A DNA stretch of 64,000 bases from Neptunomonas antarctica (GCF_001305295.1 NZ_LJSI01000050.1:62001-126000); one strand, 5' to 3'; shown: positions 52,114 through 60,864, counted from the first letter of the stretch. The notes: generated by a model not told the origin, from the sequence alone. Translations and numbers: made by a program.

Positions 52114-55023
52114 ATGTTGCAGCACTTTGATCCTAAACAGTTTATCAATAAAAAAATTGATCCCGATAAAGATTACGGAACTCCTATAAGTAAAAATTCC
52201 GGAACCTCTGAGCAGTTAATTACGCTGCATATTGATGGTGTTGAAATTGCAGTGCCGCCCGGCACCTCGGTACTGCGGGCGGCGGCGTTAGCCGATATTA
52301 ATATACCTAAGTTATGTGCCAGCGATAATCTGGAAGCCTTTGGTTCCTGCCGTCTCTGTGCGGTTCAGATTGAAGGCCGTCGCGGCTATCCTGCTTCCTG
52401 TACCACGCCTGTAGATGCGGGTATGCAAGTCACCACGCAGAACGAAAAAATTGGCAAGCTCCGCCGTAATATCATGGAGCTGTATATTTCAGATCACCCA
52501 TTGGACTGCTTAACGTGTCCTGCGAATGGTGATTGTGAGCTTCAGGATATGGCGGGTGCGGTAGGACTGCGTGAGGTGCGTTATGGTTTTGACGGGCATA
52601 ATCATCTTGAGTCGGAAAAAGACACATCCAATCCTTATTTTAGTTTTGACCCCAGTAAATGCATCGTGTGCTCGCGTTGCGTGCGTGCCTGCGAAGAAGT
52701 GCAGGGTACCTTTGCACTAACCATCGATGGGCGCGGCTTTGATTCCAAAATAGCGGCGGGTCAGGATGATGCCTTTATTGATTCAGATTGCGTTTCTTGT
52801 GGTGCCTGTGTGCAAGCGTGCCCGACATCGACATTGATGGAAAAAAATGTCATAGAAATGGGGCAGCCTGAACACAGTATAGTCACCACCTGCGCTTATT
52901 GTGGCGTAGGCTGTTCCTTTAAGGCTGATATGAAAGGTGACAAAGTAGTACGTATGGTGCCGTACAAAGGCGGCGCGGCTAACCAGGGGCATTCTTGCGT
53001 TAAAGGGCGTTTTGCCTTCGGTTATGCGACCCATAAAGATCGTATTAAAGAACCCATGATTCGCGATAGCATTGATGAACCCTGGCGCGCCGTCAGCTGG
53101 GATGATGCAATGAGTTTTGCCGCAAAACGCTTAAAAGAGGTGCAGGCTGAATATGGCCGCGAGAGCATCGGCGGTATTACCTCCTCACGTTGTACCAACG
53201 AAGAAACTTATCTGGTACAGAAGCTGATTCGTGCTGGTTTTGGTAATAATAATACTGATACCTGCGCACGTGTGTGTCACAGCCCTACGGGCTACGGGCT
53301 GAAAACTACGTTAGGAGAGTCTGCCGGAACGCAAACCTTCGATTCGGTTAAATACGCGGATACTATTTTAGTGATTGGTGCGAATCCGACGGATGCACAT
53401 CCGGTATTCGGATCAATGATGCGGCGCCGGTTAAGAGAAGGCGCTAAATTAATTGTCGCCGACCCACGTAAGATCGATCTACTCAACACGCCACACCTTA
53501 AAGATGCTATCCATCTACCGTTACGCCCGGGCACCAACGTCGCCTTAGTGAACTCGCTGGCGTACACGATTATGAGTGAAGGCTTAGAAGACAAAGCTTT
53601 TATTACATCACGCTGTGATGATAAAGCCTTCATTAAATGGCAGGCGTTTATCACAGAAGAGCGTAACTCGCCGGAGGCTATGGAAAGCGTCACCGGTGTT
53701 GCTGCAACAGACGTGCGCAAGGCTGCAAGAATGTATGCTGAGGCAGGCAATGGTGCCATCTTCTATGGGCTGGGCGTTACCGAGCATAGTCAGGGTTCAA
53801 CTATGGTGATGGGTATCGCTAATTTAGCCTTGGCAACGGGTAATATTGGCCGTGAAGGCGTGGGTGTTAATCCGTTGCGTGGCCAGAATAACGTGCAGGG
53901 TTCGTGTGATATGGGCTCTTTTCCGCATGAACTTCCGGGTTACCAGCATGTGGCCGATGACGAAGCACGGGGGCGATTTGAGGCGGCCTGGGGAGTGAAA
54001 CTGGATGATGAACCAGGCTTGCGTATCCCTAACATGTTTGATGCAGCGCTCGCGGGTAGTTTCAAGGCATTGTATGTTCAGGGCGAAGATATCGCTCAAT
54101 CTGATCCGAATACCCATCATGTTGAAGCGGCACTTAAGTCGCTGGATTGCTTAATCGTGCAGGATATTTTTCTTAATGAAACGGCAAAGTTTGCCCATGT
54201 ACTGTTGCCCGGTTCAACTTTTCTGGAGAAAAACGGTACATTTACTAATGCTGAGCGCCGCATCAATCGGGTGCGTAAAGTGATGCCGCCATTGGCCGGT
54301 AAAGAGGATTGGGAAGTCACCGTGGCGCTCTCTAACGCGTTAGGTTACGAAATGAGCTACAGCCATCCTTCAGAAATAATGGATGAAATTGCCAGCCTGA
54401 CTCCGACCTTTAGTGGTGTGAGTTATGCGCGCTTAGAAGAACTTGGCAGCATACAGTGGCCTTGTAATGAACAGCATCCTGATGGCATGCCGGTTATGCA
54501 TGTGGAAGATTTCCCTATCGGTAAAGGTAATTTGGCGATTACTGAATACGTAGCCACTGAAGAGCGTGCTACGCGTCGCTTCCCGCTACTGTTAACCACG
54601 GGGCGTATTCTGTCGCAATACAATGTTGGCGCTCAAACCCGCCGTACCGAGAATCAGACATGGCATGATGAAGATGTGCTGGAACTTCATCCACACGATG
54701 CGCAAGAGCGTGGTGTCCGAGAGGGTGATTGGCTGGGTATCAGCAGCCGGGCAGGACACACGGTATTGCGTGCGGTGATCAGTGAGCGGATGCAGCCGGG
54801 CGTGGTGTATACCACCTTCCATCATCCGGGTAGTGGGGCTAACGTTATCACCACCGACAGTTCAGACTGGGCAACAAATTGCCCTGAATACAAAGTGACG
54901 GCCGTGCAGGTTGAGAAAGTAACGCAACCTTCTGTATGGCAGAAAAACTTTGCAGACTTTAATGAAAAGCAGCAGGGCCATTTGAGAAGCGGGCGTCGTA
55001 ATAATGAAACGGCAAAGCAATGA
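52114..55023 (+). CDS. fdsA: NAD-dependent formate dehydrogenase alpha subunit (Mo/W-bisPGD)
   Basis: 969 residues. Order: N-terminal 2Fe-2S (CASDNLEAFGSCRLC), His-Cys 4Fe-4S (HPLDCLTCPANGDCELQ), two 4Fe-4S (CIVCSRCVRACEE, CVSCGACVQACPTS), then the fourth cubane (CAYCGVGCSF) and the bisPGD catalytic domain. The active-site ligand is Cys388 in ARVCHSPTGYG, with the following His, so not a selenocysteine enzyme. Oxidises formate to CO2 and passes electrons to FdsB; relatives can also reduce CO2. Its last 20 bp overlap the first possible fdhD start. Confidence 0.96.
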   Translation: MLQHFDPKQFINKKIDPDKDYGTPISKNSGTSEQLITLHIDGVEIAVPPGTSVLRAAALADINIPKLCASDNLEAFGSCRLCAVQIEGRRGYPASCTTPVDAGMQVTTQNEKIGKLRRNIMELYISDHPLDCLTCPANGDCELQDMAGAVGLREVRYGFDGHNHLESEKDTSNPYFSFDPSKCIVCSRCVRACEEVQGTFALTIDGRGFDSKIAAGQDDAFIDSDCVSCGACVQACPTSTLMEKNVIEMGQPEHSIVTTCAYCGVGCSFKADMKGDKVVRMVPYKGGAANQGHSCVKGRFAFGYATHKDRIKEPMIRDSIDEPWRAVSWDDAMSFAAKRLKEVQAEYGRESIGGITSSRCTNEETYLVQKLIRAGFGNNNTDTCARVCHSPTGYGLKTTLGESAGTQTFDSVKYADTILVIGANPTDAHPVFGSMMRRRLREGAKLIVADPRKIDLLNTPHLKDAIHLPLRPGTNVALVNSLAYTIMSEGLEDKAFITSRCDDKAFIKWQAFITEERNSPEAMESVTGVAATDVRKAARMYAEAGNGAIFYGLGVTEHSQGSTMVMGIANLALATGNIGREGVGVNPLRGQNNVQGSCDMGSFPHELPGYQHVADDEARGRFEAAWGVKLDDEPGLRIPNMFDAALAGSFKALYVQGEDIAQSDPNTHHVEAALKSLDCLIVQDIFLNETAKFAHVLLPGSTFLEKNGTFTNAERRINRVRKVMPPLAGKEDWEVTVALSNALGYEMSYSHPSEIMDEIASLTPTFSGVSYARLEELGSIQWPCNEQHPDGMPVMHVEDFPIGKGNLAITEYVATEERATRRFPLLLTTGRILSQYNVGAQTRRTENQTWHDEDVLELHPHDAQERGVREGDWLGISSRAGHTVLRAVISERMQPGVVYTTFHHPGSGANVITTDSSDWATNCPEYKVTAVQVEKVTQPSVWQKNFADFNEKQQGHLRSGRRNNETAKQ

Positions 55024-55069
55024 AGCCGTCGGCATAATGATGAAGCGGCAAAGTAACGTAACTGTCAGC
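55004..55069 (+). repeat. 30-nt tandem duplication at the fdsA stop / fdhD start
   Basis: 55004-55033 and 55040-55069 agree at 23 of 30 positions and are separated by ataatg. Copy 1 contains the fdsA stop and the first fdhD ATG; copy 2 contains a second in-frame ATG, giving MKRQSN twice at the FdhD N-terminus. Confidence 0.85.
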
Positions 55070-55885
55070 CGTTGGCAGCAGGGTGAAACCAGCATTGCAG
55101 AAGACGTTGTGGCTGAAGAGGTGGCAGTAGCGCTGGTATATAATGGTATTTCACATGTTGTGATGATGACCAGCCCACATGACTTAAAGGACTTCGCGTT
55201 GGGGTTCAGTATAACAGAAGGGATTTTGCAGCATCCGCGTGAGCTTTATGAGATTGAGATTCAGCAGCATGATATGGGCATCGAAGTGCGCATGGAGATT
55301 GCATCGCAACGTATGCTGATGCTCAAGCAACAGCGCCGCAACATGACAGGTCGGACCGGTTGTGGTTTGTGCGGTGCGGAATCGCTGGCGCAGGCAGTGC
55401 GGCCGATTAAGCCGTTGGAGGTTGTTCAGCAGATTAGTGATACTGCGATTCAGCGCGCGGTGAATCAGCTAGATAAACATCAGCCCCAGCAGGCGGATAC
55501 CGGTGCTTGTCACGGTGTTGCCTGGTGTAATAAAGAGGGTTGGATTCTGTTAGTGCGTGAAGATGTTGGGCGTCACAATGCGCTCGACAAACTCATTGGT
55601 GCCTTAGTGTTCTCGGCCACAGATTTGACTAACGGATTCGTTCTTATATCCAGCCGTGCCAGTTTTGAAATGGTACAAAAGGTCACCTCTGTGGGTATCG
55701 GTGCTCTCGTCGCTGTATCGGCACCTACCGGATTAGCATTACGCTTGGCAAGAGATGCCAATTTACAATTAATAGGTTTTGCCCGCCCGCAGCGACATGT
55801 AAGTTACAGCCCTGAGCCTAGAGCAGCCCTGGGTAATAGCCTTGAAGCAACTTCCACAGCCCATTCTGGAGAATATCATAAATGA
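55004..55885 (+). CDS. fdhD: Formate dehydrogenase accessory sulfurtransferase
   Basis: 293 residues at most; in-frame ATGs at 55037 and 55040 are equally possible starts. FdhD transfers sulfur from IscS to the molybdenum cofactor before insertion into FDH. The active cysteine loop GRTGCGLCGAES, the conserved EEVAVALVYNGISHVVMM-TSPHDLKDFALGFS region, REDVGRHNALDKLIG and SSRASFEMVQK are all present. Equivalent to fdsC in fds operons. Confidence 0.94.
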   Translation: MKRQSNEAVGIMMKRQSNVTVSRWQQGETSIAEDVVAEEVAVALVYNGISHVVMMTSPHDLKDFALGFSITEGILQHPRELYEIEIQQHDMGIEVRMEIASQRMLMLKQQRRNMTGRTGCGLCGAESLAQAVRPIKPLEVVQQISDTAIQRAVNQLDKHQPQQADTGACHGVAWCNKEGWILLVREDVGRHNALDKLIGALVFSATDLTNGFVLISSRASFEMVQKVTSVGIGALVAVSAPTGLALRLARDANLQLIGFARPQRHVSYSPEPRAALGNSLEATSTAHSGEYHK

Positions 55886-55925
55886 GTAGCCACAAATGAG
55901 CAGTCCACACATGAGTCACTCACAA
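55882..55925 (+). repeat. Triplicated ATGAG unit at the fdhD stop / fdsD start
   Basis: Three units of 14-15 nt start with ATGAG at 55882, 55896 and 55911. The first ATG overlaps the fdhD stop (ATGA); the second and third are in-frame fdsD start candidates. Confidence 0.75.
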
Positions 55926-56141
55926 TTAGATCAGTTAATTGCCATGGCAAATCAGATCGCTGATAACAATACTCACCACGATAGTGAAAAAGCATCAGTG
56001 GATTTTATTGCCCTGCACATTAAAAAATTCTGGGCGCGCTCTATGAAACAACAGATTGTAGCGTATGCAAAAGCGGACGGTAGCGCGTTGAATAAGCTGG
56101 CCCGCGAAGCATTAGCTCAATTAGCTGAGAAGTATAGCTGA
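55896..56141 (+). CDS. fdsD: Formate dehydrogenase delta subunit
   Basis: 81 residues (76 if the ATG at 55911 is used). Small FdsD protein: LIAMANQIADNNTHHD, HIKKFWARSMKQQIVAYAKA. It is needed for assembly of a stable, active soluble FDH in studied relatives. Last gene of the operon. Confidence 0.88.
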   Translation: MSSPHMSHSQLDQLIAMANQIADNNTHHDSEKASVDFIALHIKKFWARSMKQQIVAYAKADGSALNKLAREALAQLAEKYS

Positions 56142-56229
56142 TACGAAAAAAATTCGATAAGAGGGGTTGAATCAAGAAGCATCAGGCAGGTTAATGTTTG
56201 CTCGATACTTGAGTTGAAATTATTGGTAG

Positions 56230-56273
56230 AGCCCACGAGCCGCGCATAATCGCGACTAAAAAATTTCTGTGGG
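56230..56273. terminator. Inverted repeat between convergent fdsD and psiE-like genes
   Basis: GCCCAC (56230-56235) and GTGGGC (56268-56273) enclose a smaller CGCG/CGCG pairing. It lies in the 157-nt convergent spacer and could terminate either transcript, though T-tracts are poor. Confidence 0.4.
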
Positions 56274-56298
56274 CGTATGCCGGTGAGGTTTAGTGCGC

Positions 56299-56754
56299 TT
56301 AGTGGTGTTCATCGTCTTTGTTGGTATGCTTCACCAGCCAGTAAGACACACCCAATGCTAGGGTAACAAAACCAATACCTACTATCTGTTCTGACGTGAC
56401 AAGTTTAAGGTCTAATACAATAACCTTACGAGCAACCGCCATCAGCGCCGTTGCAATAACCAACTCTACCGGAAAGGTATTGGAGCCAAGATATAATCTG
56501 ATATTGATGAAAATTTCGACACCTATCAGTACAACCAAAAAAGCCCCGAAAGTTTGAAGTATGTCGTCGATATCAAGTAAAAAATAGGGTGGCGACGTTA
56601 GCTTGTTGTAAAGAACAAGTACAACATCTGCAATACTCCAAAATATTACAAACACCATCAAAACAGCCAGTATTTTTATTCCAACTCGAATGGCGCGGTG
56701 TAATTCTTTTATCAGTGGATCAGAATGATTCTCAGATATTTCTTCGTGCTTCAT
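56299..56754 (-). CDS. PsiE-family inner-membrane protein
   Basis: 151 residues from the ATG at 56754 (AGGAT upstream; the frame is open 18 codons more). Four membrane segments (ILAVLMVFVIFWSIADVVLVL, FLVVLIGVEIFINI, VIATALMAVARKVIVL, GIGFVTLALGVSYWLV) in the phosphate-starvation-inducible PsiE pattern with DDILQTFGAFL. Function of the family is unknown; E. coli psiE responds to phosphate and cAMP-CRP. Confidence 0.83.
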   Translation of the reverse strand: MKHEEISENHSDPLIKELHRAIRVGIKILAVLMVFVIFWSIADVVLVLYNKLTSPPYFLLDIDDILQTFGAFLVVLIGVEIFINIRLYLGSNTFPVELVIATALMAVARKVIVLDLKLVTSEQIVGIGFVTLALGVSYWLVKHTNKDDEHH

Positions 56755-56808
56755 AATTATCCTAAAGAAAGTGAGGTGAAAGGCCTCATTAGTAAGACTG
56801 CCACTCAT

Positions 56809-57025
56809 CGTGATTTAGTCGCTATTAAATGTTAACTATTAGCGAATGGCAAGGGCTTGATCGTAAGTTCAGGGTGAGTCTATGGCATGGAAGGCATTCT
56901 CAGGAAGAGAACTCGCAAAGGAAGGTTGGCGTTACCACGGAGGTGACCGTCTTCTTGCTACTGCAAACATCCCCTACGGCAGCAATGCATCGATTCTGCT
57001 TCTCATCGCAGCATCGCTGGCCCCG
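56809..57025 (+). promoter_or_regulatory. Candidate structured leader RNA (riboswitch-like) before the SLC13 permease
   Basis: No protein gene is supportable here. The RNA can form TTCTC-aggaa-GAGAA (56897-56911), GTTACC-acgga-GGTGAC (56931-56947), and TTGCT/AGCAA (56955-56985). AGTCTATGG at 56877-56885 is identical to the 3' arm of the downstream terminator (57057-57065), so it could pair with the terminator's 5' arm as an antiterminator. I cannot assign a known riboswitch class. Confidence 0.5.
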
Positions 57026-57071
57026 CCATTTAGGCTAGTGCTCTGTGGGGCTGACCAGTCTATGGTTTTTT
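57026..57071 (+). terminator. Intrinsic terminator in the 5' leader of the SLC13 gene
   Basis: CCAT-tt-AGGCTAGT pairs with ACCAGTCT-ATGG (one G-U, one mismatch, 2-nt bulge, 14-nt loop), followed immediately by six T residues. It lies 85 nt before the permease start, where a terminator makes sense only as a regulated attenuator or the end of a short RNA. Confidence 0.65.
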
Positions 57072-57155
57072 CGTAGTTTTATCCGTATTGTGAGTGTTTG
57101 CGTAGCGCTGGGCGTCGCTACCCGACACCCAAAGACGGTTATAGGGAGCTTGTAT

Positions 57156-58934
57156 TTGAATACTGATCAATGGCTGATTACTGCCGTCCTGATGCTGACG
57201 CTGGTGCTATTTGTCTGGGGAAAGTATCGCCATGACGTCGTGGCCGCTATTGCATTGGGGCTGTGTGTGCTTGCAGGGCTAGTGGAGGCTGAGGATGCTT
57301 TTGCAGGCTTTAGTCATCCGGCGGTCGTAACGGTGGCGGCGGTGCTGGTGATCTCCGATGCGCTGCGCCGCTCCGGTGTGGTGGACATGATCGTACAGAA
57401 AATACTGCCCTACACCGAAAATCCGCTGAGCCATATATTGATCATGACCTCGGTCGTGACACTAGCGTCCGCATTTATGAATAACGTGGGGGCGCTAGCG
57501 CTGATGCTGCCAGTTGCACTGGCGACCTGCAGCAAACATCAGCGCTCACCTGCGCTGATTCTCATGCCACTGGCCTTTGGCAGTATTCTGGGAGGCATGA
57601 CAACCGCCATAGGCACGCCGCCCAATATCATCATTGCCATGATGCGAGCCGAGGTGAGCGGAGAACCATTTAACATGTTTGATTTTTCGCCGGTTGGGGT
57701 GGCCATCGCCATTATGGGCGTGCTCTTTATCACGCTGCTGGGTTGGCGCCTGATACCGGCAGCCCGTCTCAAGAGCAGCTCGCCCGAGCAGTTATTTGCC
57801 ATTGATGAATACCTCACAGAAGTAATAGTGACCACAAATTCCGGTCTGGTGGGTCGGCCGGTGGAGGATATCGACGGCCTGGATGACGGCAGCATCGAGG
57901 TGGTGGGTGTTGCTCATCGCCATGGGAAGACGCTATCGATGCGCCCGGGACAGCAGCTTAATGCCGGCGATATTCTGATTCTGCAGGCTGACCCGTCGGA
58001 AGTTCAGCCATTGCTCGACAAGAACGATCTGGAGCTGATAACCAGTGCCGACAAGAAATTCGCTGAGTTGACTAAGGACGACCTCACTCTGGTAGAGGGC
58101 GTTATCAAAAGAGGTTCGGTGCTGGATGGACGCGATGTGTCTTTTTTGCGTAGGCGGAGTGGCAGCTCTCTTGCTCTGGTCGGTCTGGCTCGCGAAGGGC
58201 AGCAGATACGCAAGCGGCTGCGGCGTGAACAGTTTAAGGCCGGTGATATTCTGCTGTTGCAGGGTGCTGCGGATGATGTCGATGAGCAGCTCAGAGAGCT
58301 GGGCATGATTCCACTCGCCGAACGAAACCTTAGCCTGGGACAGCCGAAAAAAATTGCCATCGCGCTGGCTATCTTTGCTATCGCCATTGCGCTGGGTGTT
58401 GCCAAGGTACTGCCGTTAGCGATCGTATTTTGTCTTGCCGTTGTGGTTTATTTGCTGCTGGATATTCTGCCGGTGCGCAATCTTTATGATGCCATCGACT
58501 GGCCGGTGATCATCCTTCTGTCGGCCATGATTCCGGTGGGCTCAGCACTGCAGAGTACGGGGCTTACGCAATTGCTGGCCACGCAGGTATTGGCGCTGAC
58601 CGAGGGTATTCCGGTGTATCTGGTCATCGGTCTGGTGCTGGTTGTCACTATGTTTCTGTCAGATATCATCAATAATGCGGCCACGGCCGTGATAATGGCA
58701 CCACTCGCCTACGGTATCGCTTTCGGACTGGGCGTAAGTCCGGATCCGTTTTTTATGGCAGTGGCTGTAGGTGCCTCCTGTGCTTTTCTAACCCCGATCG
58801 GGCATCAGTCCAACACCTTGGTGTTGGGCCCGGGCGGTTACGCCTTCGGGGATTACTGGCGCATGGGGTTGCCGCTTGAAATTATGATTGTGTTGCTGGC
58901 GGTGCCGTTGATTCTGCTGGTCTGGCCACTCTAG
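57156..58934 (+). CDS. SLC13/DASS-type permease with two TrkA-C (RCK-C) domains
   Basis: 592 residues from the TTG at 57156, with AGGGA 8 nt upstream (the longer frame has no support). N-terminal membrane half (LVLFVWGKYRHDVVAAIALG, NNVGALALMLPVALA, GSILGGMTTAIGTPPNIIIAMMR), two cytosolic TrkA-C modules at about 205-360 (EYLTEVIVTTNSGLVGRPVEDI; VEGVIKRGSVLDGRDVSFLRR), and a C-terminal membrane half with SDIINNAATAVIMAPLAYG and TPIGHQSNTLVLGPGGY. Sodium-coupled anion uptake (sulfate or dicarboxylate type). G+C is visibly higher (mid-50s percent) than in neighbours, suggesting acquisition. Confidence 0.87.
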   Translation: MNTDQWLITAVLMLTLVLFVWGKYRHDVVAAIALGLCVLAGLVEAEDAFAGFSHPAVVTVAAVLVISDALRRSGVVDMIVQKILPYTENPLSHILIMTSVVTLASAFMNNVGALALMLPVALATCSKHQRSPALILMPLAFGSILGGMTTAIGTPPNIIIAMMRAEVSGEPFNMFDFSPVGVAIAIMGVLFITLLGWRLIPAARLKSSSPEQLFAIDEYLTEVIVTTNSGLVGRPVEDIDGLDDGSIEVVGVAHRHGKTLSMRPGQQLNAGDILILQADPSEVQPLLDKNDLELITSADKKFAELTKDDLTLVEGVIKRGSVLDGRDVSFLRRRSGSSLALVGLAREGQQIRKRLRREQFKAGDILLLQGAADDVDEQLRELGMIPLAERNLSLGQPKKIAIALAIFAIAIALGVAKVLPLAIVFCLAVVVYLLLDILPVRNLYDAIDWPVIILLSAMIPVGSALQSTGLTQLLATQVLALTEGIPVYLVIGLVLVVTMFLSDIINNAATAVIMAPLAYGIAFGLGVSPDPFFMAVAVGASCAFLTPIGHQSNTLVLGPGGYAFGDYWRMGLPLEIMIVLLAVPLILLVWPL

Positions 58935-58969
58935 TGGCAGAGTCGTCAAGATAACGTCTATGATTACTT

Positions 58970-59003
58970 TTATAGCAAAAATAATTTGTTATTTTTGCTA
59001 TAA
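58970..59003 (+). terminator. Strong hairpin after SLC13/TrkA-C gene
   Basis: TTATAGCAAAAATAA-tttg-TTATTTTTGCTATAA: 15-bp perfect A/T-rich stem 35 nt past the stop, usable in both directions. Confidence 0.75.
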
Positions 59004-59074
59004 GTATTAAATGACTCGCTCGCAAGTCAGCCTGGTGATGTCGTCAATGAATTGATGGCAACCTACTATTTTAT

Positions 59075-59088
59075 ATGATGTGCATCAT
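59075..59088. promoter_or_regulatory. Inverted repeat in the DASS gene promoter region
   Basis: ATGATG-tg-CATCAT, about 90 nt before the permease start, inside an A/T-rich promoter-like stretch. Possible operator; no regulator gene is adjacent. Confidence 0.3.
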
Positions 59089-59176
59089 CTTTTACCCTTC
59101 CTTGCTGAGTTAAAATAACGCTAGGATTTCTTCGGGGTTTTGAAAATGTGTTTTTCTCAAATTTAAGGGTACTGTA

Positions 59177-60643
59177 ATGAAAGGCACTGATATTCGAGTT
59201 ATTCCCGGGTTGTTCTCTATTGCAATAATATTCTTGTTTTGGTTTGTGATTTCTCCCCCTCAAGGAGTGTCAGCAAATGCATGGCATTTACTGGCTTTAT
59301 TTATTGGCACTGTGGTCGCAATTATTGGGAAAGCAATGCCAATTGGTGCCATAGCTATTTTGGCTATTACTTTAGTTGCGTTAACAGGGGTGACAAATGA
59401 CAGTCCTTCCGGTGCTATCAAAGATGCTTTGAGCGGCTTTTCTAATTCATTAATTTGGTTGATTGGTATCGCGATTATTATCTCTCGTGGTTTGGCTAAA
59501 ACCGGTTTGGGTAATCGTATAGGTTATTACTTTATTTCTTTGTTTGGTCGAAAAACTATTGGTATTGGTTATGCGTTAGCTCTTTCTGAGTTAGTTATTG
59601 CGCCGGTAACACCCAGTAATACAGCCCGAGGCGGCGGTATTATTCATCCGATTATGAAGTCTATTGCGACAAGTTTTGGGTCTTCTCCTGAAGAAGGGAC
59701 ATCTCGCAAAATTGGTCATTATCTTGCTTTGGTGAGCTACCATATAAACCCGATTACATCTGCGATGTTTATTACCGCGACTGCGCCTAATCCCTTAATA
59801 GTTAAACTTATTGCTGACGCTACAGGATCAAATATTAGCATTACGTGGGGAACATGGGCGCTTGCAGCACTTTTACCTGGTTTGCTTTGTATTGCGCTTG
59901 TGCCTTTGATTGTATATGCCGTTTACCCTCCGGAAATCAAAAGCACCCCCGATGCAAGCACCTTTGCGAAGTCTAAATTGATTGAAATGGGGTTAATGTC
60001 CTACGGTGAAAAAGTCATGATTAGCGTTTTTGCGCTTCTGCTGATTTTATGGGCGGGTGTGCCCGCTATGATATTTGGCGCAGATTATGCCGTTAATACT
60101 ACGGCGGTCGCTTTTTTAGGCTTATCTGTTTTATTGATTAGTCGGGTCTTAAGTTGGGAAGATGTGCTTAAAGAAAAAGCTGCCTGGGATACCGTTGTTT
60201 GGTTCTCTGCGTTGGTAATGATGGCAACTTTCTTGAATAAGTTAGGCTTGGTTGCATGGTTTTCTACTGTCGTTGAGAGCAATATCCATCAACTCGGTTT
60301 TGATTGGATTGTGTCTGCCATTATATTGGTGGTGGTTTACTTTTATGCGCATTACTTCTTTGCAAGTACAACTGCTCATATTACCGCGATGTTTGCTGCC
60401 TTTTATGTTGCTGGTTTGGCGTTGGGCGCACCTCCATTGTACCTTGGTTTATTGCTAGCCGGCGCTTCTTCATTAATGATGTCATTAACGCATTACGCCA
60501 CAGGCACCTCACCCATTGTTTTTGGGTCTGGCTATGTGTCTATGGAAAATTGGTGGGTAATGGGATTCATTATGAGTATTGTTAACTTGACCGTTTGGGG
60601 TGTTGTTGGCGGGCTTTGGTGGAAGGTGCTTGGGTACTGGTAG
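59177..60643 (+). CDS. DASS-family anion (dicarboxylate/2-oxoglutarate-type) permease
   Basis: 488 residues, about 12-14 membrane helices, CitT/SodiT1-like branch. Signatures: AIGKAMPIGAIAILAITLVALTG-like second helix region, the hairpin motif LALSELVIAPVTPSNTARGGG, and late SLTHYATGTSPIVFGSGY. It exchanges or symports di/tricarboxylates such as 2-oxoglutarate, malate or citrate; substrate not fixed. G+C (low to mid 40s percent) is lower than the SLC13 gene before it. It is a different family branch from that gene (no TrkA-C domains). Confidence 0.88.
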   Translation: MKGTDIRVIPGLFSIAIIFLFWFVISPPQGVSANAWHLLALFIGTVVAIIGKAMPIGAIAILAITLVALTGVTNDSPSGAIKDALSGFSNSLIWLIGIAIIISRGLAKTGLGNRIGYYFISLFGRKTIGIGYALALSELVIAPVTPSNTARGGGIIHPIMKSIATSFGSSPEEGTSRKIGHYLALVSYHINPITSAMFITATAPNPLIVKLIADATGSNISITWGTWALAALLPGLLCIALVPLIVYAVYPPEIKSTPDASTFAKSKLIEMGLMSYGEKVMISVFALLLILWAGVPAMIFGADYAVNTTAVAFLGLSVLLISRVLSWEDVLKEKAAWDTVVWFSALVMMATFLNKLGLVAWFSTVVESNIHQLGFDWIVSAIILVVVYFYAHYFFASTTAHITAMFAAFYVAGLALGAPPLYLGLLLAGASSLMMSLTHYATGTSPIVFGSGYVSMENWWVMGFIMSIVNLTVWGVVGGLWWKVLGYW

Positions 60644-60762
60644 TTTCTCTACTCTGAATTTCTTAATCACTAGTTGATAAAATTTATTCGCCAGCTACTC
60701 GGTTTATCTTCATGCTATCCCATTCGGTTGACATTTGATTGGGAGTCTTTCGTAATGCGCGG

Positions 60763-60864
60763 CTTACAAGAAGGAGGCGGTAAGGTAAAGACCTTTTTCA
60801 GATAAGCATAGGGTTCCCGTCCATTTGCTTTCGCTGTTTCTATCAGGCTATACAAATTAGCAGT
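60763..60864 (-). pseudogene. Remnant of an IS66-family transposase (C-terminal piece)
   Basis: Minus-strand translation gives NLYSLIETAKANGREPYAYL followed by KKVFTLPP, the highly conserved C-terminal segment of IS66 TnpC (usual form ANLYSLIETAKANGLEPYAYL). Only about 34 codons survive; no start, no upstream catalytic DDE part and no inverted repeats were found nearby. It marks past insertion and deletion between the DASS permease and the Amt fusion gene. Confidence 0.85.

Noticed and set aside
53260-53290. Selenocysteine formate dehydrogenase
   Set aside because: The active-site codon is TGT (Cys388) in RVCHSP; no in-frame TGA or SECIS-like hairpin is needed.
53292-53759. 155-residue antisense ORF inside fdsA (also 4417-4725 in cobO, 5526-5789 in cobB, 58004-58405 in the SLC13 gene)
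   Set aside because: Long antisense frames mirror codon bias of well-supported genes on the other strand; no homology or start signals.
56882-57076. 64-residue ORF ahead of the SLC13 gene
   Set aside because: No ribosome site, no recognisable product, and the region folds into hairpins ending in a terminator; better explained as a leader RNA.
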